Assembly: GCF_907165195.1 (NCBI RefSeq)
Contig: NZ_OU015584.1
Coordinates: 1,736,001 to 1,800,000, forward strand
Origin: Parvicella tangerina
GTDB taxonomy: Bacteria; Bacteroidota; Bacteroidia; Flavobacteriales_D; Parvicellaceae
Direction of reading: 5' to 3'
DNA length: 64,000 nucleotides
Each line of letters opens with the position of its first letter. Position 1 is the stretch's first letter. Shown piece by piece: positions 60,357-64,000 of the stretch. Position numbers and translations under genes: made by a program. Under the pieces are notes generated by a model. That model saw only the letters and a program-made list of their open reading frames with translations, had not been told where the DNA came from and made no database searches.

Positions 60357-60767
60357 ATGATGGATAAATACGATAACTTAGATAAGCTCATTCAACTCAA
60401 AGAAAAGGGAACAATTACGGAGGCTGAGTTTGAAATTGAGAAACAAAAAATACTCAGCTCTGAGCAAACAGCAAAATCCCAATCAATCAACATGGACACA
60501 TCAGCTCCACAAACTAAAAAAGCGAATGGATACGGAATCGTTGGATTCGTTTTGTCCATCATTGGAGGGTTCAGTTGGTATTTCACATTGCCAGTTGCTG
60601 GGGTAGCTCTCATATTTTCTTTGGTTGGAGTGATGAGGTCTAAACAAGAATACAAAATGGGATTATCCATTGCTGGGCTGGTCCTTAGTCTGCTACTTAT
60701 TCTTATTTGGATAGTCTGGTATGATATTATCGTACCGCACTATGATAAGCCTACTGGCTGGTTTTAA
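60357..60767 (+). CDS. SHOCT-like plus DUF4190-like membrane protein, paralogue
   Basis: The 136-residue protein has the same SHOCT-type start (KYDNLDKLIQLKEKGTITEAEFEIEKQKIL), a short linker and two membrane helices, of which the second (GLSIAGLVLSLLLILIWIVW) matches the DUF4190 pattern. I start it at the ATG at 60357, 11 nt after the preceding stop; the longer frame overlaps the neighbour. Tandem duplication of the two genes is clear from the shared N-terminal motif. Function unknown. Confidence 0.72.
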   Translation: MMDKYDNLDKLIQLKEKGTITEAEFEIEKQKILSSEQTAKSQSINMDTSAPQTKKANGYGIVGFVLSIIGGFSWYFTLPVAGVALIFSLVGVMRSKQEYKMGLSIAGLVLSLLLILIWIVWYDIIVPHYDKPTGWF

Positions 60768-60940
60768 GTTGGGATTGTAGCTGCTTCCAAATGCTGGTTG
60801 GATGTGGTGTGTTCCCCAAATAATATAAAACGGGATTATCCACCTTCGGTGGCTGGTTGGGAGTAGTTTATTTTAAATTCAACACTTGAAATAAAAAGAA
60901 AAAGTACAGCTTCTATAGGTGTTATTACTTTTTAGTTTTT

Positions 60941-60972
60941 ATTACAGAATAGGTAGAATTACAGTATAGGTA
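60941..60972. repeat. Iteron-like direct repeat, two units, 17-bp period
   Basis: ATTACAGAATAGGTA (60941-60955) and ATTACAGTATAGGTA (60958-60972) are 14 of 15 identical and start 17 bases apart. This is the layout of iterons or tandem protein-binding sites. They lie about 195-230 nt before the gene at 61168. Confidence 0.6.
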
Positions 60973-61011
60973 TATATGGGGGTGATTCATCCCAAAGTAG
61001 GTATAAAATAC

Positions 61012-61057
61012 TCCAATTCAGAGATGATATATTCCAACTGGGAGACAAATAATCCAA
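61012..61057. repeat. Helically phased TCCAA boxes
   Basis: TCCAA occurs at 61012, 61033 and 61053, spaced 21 and 20 bases. The spacing places all three on one face of the DNA helix. They lie between the iteron-like repeats and the start of the downstream gene. Could be chance, since the pentamer is short. Confidence 0.35.
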
Positions 61058-61167
61058 AAAAGTACTGATTTGCCCTTGACTATTTGAAAAAAAAGAAGTA
61101 ACGTTATAAAATCCAGTAAAAGCGAATGCTGGTAGCAAAATAACGAGGCAGCTTAATAAATGAAAAA

Positions 61168-61998
61168 ATGCCTATCCCAAATATCAAAACGATATACAAT
61201 GATGCTCTCTATTGGGCAACATCATCCCAATCAAAAAACAAAGCGTATCACTTAACAAGAACCCAAGAGGCGATACTAAGAAAGCTCATCCACTATGCAA
61301 CAAAGGACGAGAAAATAACCTACTCCAACACTATTATAAGTGGCCATACATTTATAGATACGGAGGTATTACGTAAAGAAATTCCAAAGCTGGTCAAGAA
61401 AAAATATATCAGTTCGGCAACAACTAAGGTGTCTGATGGTGGGGATGTATATACCAGAAGAACCATGTATATCAAATGGGATACAATCCAAATGGTACTA
61501 AATGATATTCCAACTGAGACCTCAGAACCTCATCCAGAACCAAAACCAGAGAAAGAAACGCCAGAAAAAGCCCCAGAGAATCAATCTCCAATTGTTCCAG
61601 AACCCGAATCAATGGAACACGAGGAAACAGTATTTGAGTTAACAGAGGAAAAAGAAAATTGGCTAATTAATCAAGTCAAAAAAGAACAATCAGACATTGA
61701 TGCAGCAAGTCTGAAAAGGCTCAGTCCAGATGTGTTAATTAAGTTTTTTTACGGGGATGCTGGACTATGGGATATTGATGAAAATACAATCGAGAATGTA
61801 AACCAATGGAGGCGTTATCACGTTGGGGGAACACAATGTAAAATTTATAATGCAAACGATGACTCCCAAAAGCTTCGTGTTAATATCCACGACTTGAATG
61901 CCTACTTGGAGTCAAAAGGAAAGCAGTTTAGCGGTTTCGATTTCGGTGATTATCAGCATATAGAACGCTACGGCCTACCAAAATTGGAACAGGCCTAA
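61168..61998 (+). CDS. Hypothetical DNA-binding-like protein, possible element initiator
   Basis: The 276-residue protein has an N-terminal region that looks like a winged-helix domain (AYHLTRTQEAILRKLIHYAT, then FIDTEVLRKEIPKLVKKKYI and YTRRTMYIKW as a wing), a proline/glutamate-rich linker (residues about 118-150), and a C-terminal domain (about 160-276) without recognised motifs. The arrangement resembles small-element DNA-binding or replication-accessory proteins. Iteron-like repeats lie upstream and a strong hairpin lies 21 nt downstream. It could be an initiator, but this is inference; no Rep catalytic motif is seen. Confidence 0.6.
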   Translation: MPIPNIKTIYNDALYWATSSQSKNKAYHLTRTQEAILRKLIHYATKDEKITYSNTIISGHTFIDTEVLRKEIPKLVKKKYISSATTKVSDGGDVYTRRTMYIKWDTIQMVLNDIPTETSEPHPEPKPEKETPEKAPENQSPIVPEPESMEHEETVFELTEEKENWLINQVKKEQSDIDAASLKRLSPDVLIKFFYGDAGLWDIDENTIENVNQWRRYHVGGTQCKIYNANDDSQKLRVNIHDLNAYLESKGKQFSGFDFGDYQHIERYGLPKLEQA

Positions 61999-62018
61999 TA
62001 TGTTCGAACCATATACAT

Positions 62019-62051
62019 GGGGGCATCATCCAGCGAAAAGATGATACCCCC
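62019..62051. repeat. Strong inverted repeat after the winged-helix gene
   Basis: GGGGGCATCATC (62019-62030) and GATGATACCCCC (62040-62051) form a 12-bp stem with one mismatch and a 9-nt loop. No T-run follows. The left arm shares ATATA...TGGGGG with a sequence near 60972-60983, so related elements flank the gene at 61168. Confidence 0.6.
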
Positions 62052-62211
62052 TGTCCGTGGTTAAGTCAACTACAGTATATATGGTAAGTTTGAGCATTCT
62101 GGTAAACTTTAATACGTATCGATTTTTTCAACCGTTAAACAAATGGACACGATATGCCGTTCAAAAATTTTTGCAGATTTTTTCATCCCAATTTTTAGAA
62201 TCCACCTAATA

Positions 62212-62331
62212 CTACTGGTTACGTTTTTTCAATTCTTCAACTTTTCGTTGGGCCTGTAGTATGGCCAAATCACCCGAGAGCTTACGTCTCTTGGTTGGGT
62301 CCTGTTCCAAGTTCAACTTAGTCTGAACCAT
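62212..62331 (-). CDS. Possible small coiled-coil protein
   Basis: A 39-codon minus-strand frame starts at ATG 62331 and encodes MVQTKLNLEQDPTKRRKLSG, continuing with a charged amphipathic helix to a TAG at 62212. A more upstream ATG (62360) is out of frame across a run of seven A. It is short and lacks a recognised family or promoter, so it may be non-coding. Confidence 0.22.
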   Translation of the reverse strand: MVQTKLNLEQDPTKRRKLSGDLAILQAQRKVEELKKRNQ

Positions 62332-62634
62332 TCGTATCTTTTTATCTATTTCATTCATAGTACCTTTTAACTATAAATATGTTGTAATAGCCTTAAAAGG
62401 CAATTGGTAAAGTTCCTGTTTTGCAGTTGTCGCTCACGTTATCGCTCTTTGACTCTCATTATGGAATCTCACTAAACAACATCAAAATCCCATATTCCAA
62501 TTATGTGGTCCTTAAACACAGGGTCCAAATTGGTCAAATATTTTAGTTTTGAGTTGTAACTACCTGGTTTCCAGGGTTTTTTCTTGTTTATTGATTTCCA
62601 GGTCGTTACCTTGGAAGCCAATTAAAGATATAAC

Positions 62635-62895
62635 ATGAAAACAGCAGATTACCTAAACAGATTTTTCGAGGAAAAGCAAATTCCAAACGTGAATTACGAG
62701 ATAACCGATGCAGATGGGTTTGTACACCTATTTGATAACGTGGCACTAATAGACCGAATTAAAAACACCTGTGAAGCTGAGCAAAAACAAATTGCGAATG
62801 TGTTACGTCAAATCGATTTCAGAAATGGGAGCATCCAACATTTTTTAAACTATCTGGCTGAGGCGATGGTGAAACAATGGAGCAATGCTGCATAA
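62635..62895 (+). CDS. Hypothetical small protein, 86 aa
   Basis: The 86-residue soluble protein is predicted mainly helical in its second half (IKNTCEAEQKQIANVLRQID, IQHFLNYLAEAMVKQW) with a more strand-like start (NVNYEITDADGFVHLFDNV). It has no known domain. It stands 142 nt before the recombinase gene within the accessory region, and a hairpin follows it. It could be an accessory function of the element. Confidence 0.55.
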   Translation: MKTADYLNRFFEEKQIPNVNYEITDADGFVHLFDNVALIDRIKNTCEAEQKQIANVLRQIDFRNGSIQHFLNYLAEAMVKQWSNAA

Positions 62896-62897
62896 CT

Positions 62898-62994
62898 TTC
62901 ACTTACATGAAAAGTGAAGGTTGCAATCGAAAAACACAGCAATACCAAGGCTTTCGGGAGATATTAACTAAAAAGAACAATTTCCAACCTTCAC
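62898..62994. repeat. Inverted repeats upstream of the recombinase gene
   Basis: TTCACTT / AAGTGAA (62898-62904 and 62912-62918) make a 7-bp hairpin. The second arm overlaps GTGAAGGTTG (62914-62923), whose 10-base reverse complement CAACCTTCAC stands at 62985-62994. The outer repeat frames about 60 nt, and the recombinase gene begins 43 nt further on. A recombinase binding or exchange site is a reasonable guess, not shown. Confidence 0.5.
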
Positions 62995-63037
62995 AAACGA
63001 GATAAATCAACAAAATTGAAACTTAAAAATTAGAATT

Positions 63038-63613
63038 ATGGCACTTAAAGGACAAAAAACAAAATCAGATTATATGGAATGGGATACGATGCAAACACTT
63101 ATCCTAAAATTGGAACGAGATGGAGAATACAAATTTGCTGCACTAATCGCAAGTGGGTGTTTTTTGGGATTGCGAATTTCGGACCTATTACAATTAAAAT
63201 GGTCTGACCTCATCGGTCAAACTTCATTAACAGTAAAAGAGAAAAAAACCAAAAAGGACCGTACATTAACTATCAATCCCCAATTGGTTGAGATAATGGA
63301 ACGTATTTACTCTGTACTGGAACCAAATCCAGAGGAGCTAATATTTGTTAATCGTTTCGGTACAAAGCCTATCAGCGTACAATACGTGAACTCCAAATTA
63401 AAAGAGCTATTTACCCAATACAATATAAAAGGCCAGTACAGCTCCCACTTCATGCGTAAAACGTTGGGGAGAAGAGTATGGGCAATGAACGAGTACAGCG
63501 AACAGGCCCTAATTATGCTTAGCTATTTGTTTGGTCATTCCAGCATCCAAACGACTAAAACCTATTTGGGAATCCGTGAGCAGGAAATAAGCAATCTATA
63601 TTTAAGTGTATAA
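63038..63613 (+). CDS. Minimal tyrosine recombinase/integrase catalytic domain
   Basis: This 191-residue protein carries only a tyrosine-recombinase catalytic domain: the first Arg in GLRISDLLQLKW, a Lys in the KEKKTKKDRT strand pair, the H-x-x-R box in SSHFMRKTLG, the third His in LFGHSSIQTTK and the nucleophile Tyr in TYLGI. The N-terminal core-binding domain present in XerD (41105-42016) is missing, as in small integrases of some Bacteroidetes elements. It probably cuts and joins DNA of the host element. Inverted repeats lie directly upstream. Confidence 0.82.
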   Translation: MALKGQKTKSDYMEWDTMQTLILKLERDGEYKFAALIASGCFLGLRISDLLQLKWSDLIGQTSLTVKEKKTKKDRTLTINPQLVEIMERIYSVLEPNPEELIFVNRFGTKPISVQYVNSKLKELFTQYNIKGQYSSHFMRKTLGRRVWAMNEYSEQALIMLSYLFGHSSIQTTKTYLGIREQEISNLYLSV

Positions 63614-63614
63614 T

Positions 63615-63899
63615 ATGAAAGATTATTGGGGTATAACCGACAACAGCATATCGACCCGACAGCGGTACGACTTAATCGCTGAGCATCAGTACAGGACTTA
63701 CAGTCAGATACATAAACGAGAGCAGAGAAAGCAACGAGAAAACGCCATAATCTCCAACATAGTGTTGGGGATTATATGGTATGTAATCATTCAACCAGCT
63801 ATTACATTGGTCAAATTTATTTTTTGGACCATAATTAGACTGTTTAGAGCCAAAAATCGCAATAATAGACCGAAAAATGGTAAAAACCAACCTAAATAA
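63615..63899 (+). CDS. Small membrane protein, 94 aa
   Basis: The frame from the ATG at 63615 encodes a basic N-terminal half (STRQRYDLIAEHQYRTYSQI, KREQRKQREN), one membrane segment (IISNIVLGIIWYVIIQPAITLV and following, perhaps two) and a basic Asn/Lys-rich tail. It begins 1 nt after the recombinase stop, so the two are probably co-translated. The GTG at 63606 would be an alternative start inside the recombinase end. No family is recognised. Confidence 0.55.
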   Translation: MKDYWGITDNSISTRQRYDLIAEHQYRTYSQIHKREQRKQRENAIISNIVLGIIWYVIIQPAITLVKFIFWTIIRLFRAKNRNNRPKNGKNQPK

Positions 63900-63907
63900 G
63901 CCAGAAA

Positions 63908-64000
63908 ATGAACAAAATATTAGGAATTCTCAATTATTATTCGTATCTATGTAACCACGGTAGAAAAATAAGCGGTTCTGAGGGAAACCTACCGAGTAAA
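63908..64000 (+). CDS. Partial CDS cut by window end
   Basis: An ATG at 63908, 8 nt after the preceding stop, opens a frame of 31 codons to the window edge (MNKILGILNYYSYLCNHGRK and onwards) without a stop. It is too short to classify; the close spacing suggests it belongs to the transcript beginning with the recombinase gene. Confidence 0.45.
   Translation, partial: MNKILGILNYYSYLCNHGRKISGSEGNLPSK

Larger units (their letters stand above)
60768..61167. other. Gene-free region with iteron-like repeats upstream of the winged-helix gene
   Basis: No gene is seen. The stretch has a CCACC-TTC-GGTGG hairpin (60840-60852), the repeated ATTACAGnATAGGTA (60941-60972), GGGGGTGATTCATCCC near 60978 and TCCAA boxes about one double helical turn apart (61012, 61033, 61053). 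The density of repeats right before a DNA-binding-like gene resembles the control region of a small replicon or mobile element. Confidence 0.5.
61999..62634. other. Gene-poor stretch of 636 nt
   Basis: Besides a 12-bp hairpin (62019-62051) and a possible 39-codon minus-strand frame (62212-62331), nothing gene-like is seen. A small hairpin CCTGG-TTT-CCAGG followed by six T at 62563-62582 may be a weak terminator, and TTCCAGGT-CGTT-ACCTTGGAA lies just after. No promoter consensus was found. Confidence 0.5.

Noticed and set aside
61012-61057. Possible short CRISPR array in the TCCAA boxes
   Set aside because: The repeated unit is only five bases, the spacers are about 15 bases, and no Cas gene is nearby.
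62358-62360. Alternative ATG for the small minus-strand frame, giving 49 codons
   Set aside because: Counting the run of seven A shows that this ATG is out of frame with the rest and soon meets a stop.

Overview
The window looks like a chromosome segment of a marine-type Bacteroidota, most probably order Flavobacteriales (low-GC DNA). Supporting signs are the Bacteroidetes promoter (TTG, about 19 nt, TAnnTTTG) seen many times, a T9SS type A sorting domain, a PorD/DUF4835 gene, a GWxTD protein, a Bacteroidetes-type omega subunit and the flavobacterial order bamD-rpoZ-coaBC-porD. No rRNA, tRNA or CRISPR array was recognised.

Positions 1-17 kb carry cell-surface and transport functions: a CapD/WbpM-type nucleotide-sugar dehydratase, glycosyltransferases, a methyltransferase, a sodium:solute symporter, an AraC regulator with its probable reductase target, an ABC-2 transporter, two sulfotransferases next to a glycosyltransferase, and an OmpA/PD40 envelope protein split by a one-base frameshift. 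Positions 17-31 kb are mostly housekeeping (CspA, CvfB, MurI, KdsB, a formate-dehydrogenase-like molybdoenzyme), plus a compact regulon in which a GbsR/MarR regulator and an SDR39U1-SRPBCC-membrane-protein operon share the same palindromic operator.

Positions 31-57 kb hold a TonB-dependent receptor divergent from a DtxR/MntR-type regulator, with an inverted repeat exactly between the -33 and -7 boxes of the receptor promoter. After these come a SpoIIE phosphatase, an S1/P1-like enzyme, MtaB, XerD, a GWxTD/transglutaminase/two-component cluster, DapA, PlsC, an alpha-oxoamine synthase (sphingolipid- or sulfonolipid-type) and the bamD-rpoZ-coaBC-porD operon.

At about position 57,000 the core gene order breaks. 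The 3' end of porD is replaced by the conserved C-terminal core of a Bacteroidetes RHS/YD-repeat protein, starting at the motif RYGFQGQE, followed by an unrecognised tip domain and two overlapping small genes that may be its immunity functions. From there to 64,000 the DNA is accessory: hairpin-rich intergenic DNA, a small XRE protein, two tandem SHOCT-like membrane proteins, a winged-helix-like gene with iteron-like repeats upstream, and a minimal tyrosine recombinase with inverted repeats upstream. This is the part most likely to hold something undescribed, although the junction at 57,000 could also be an assembly chimera at a repeated RHS core.
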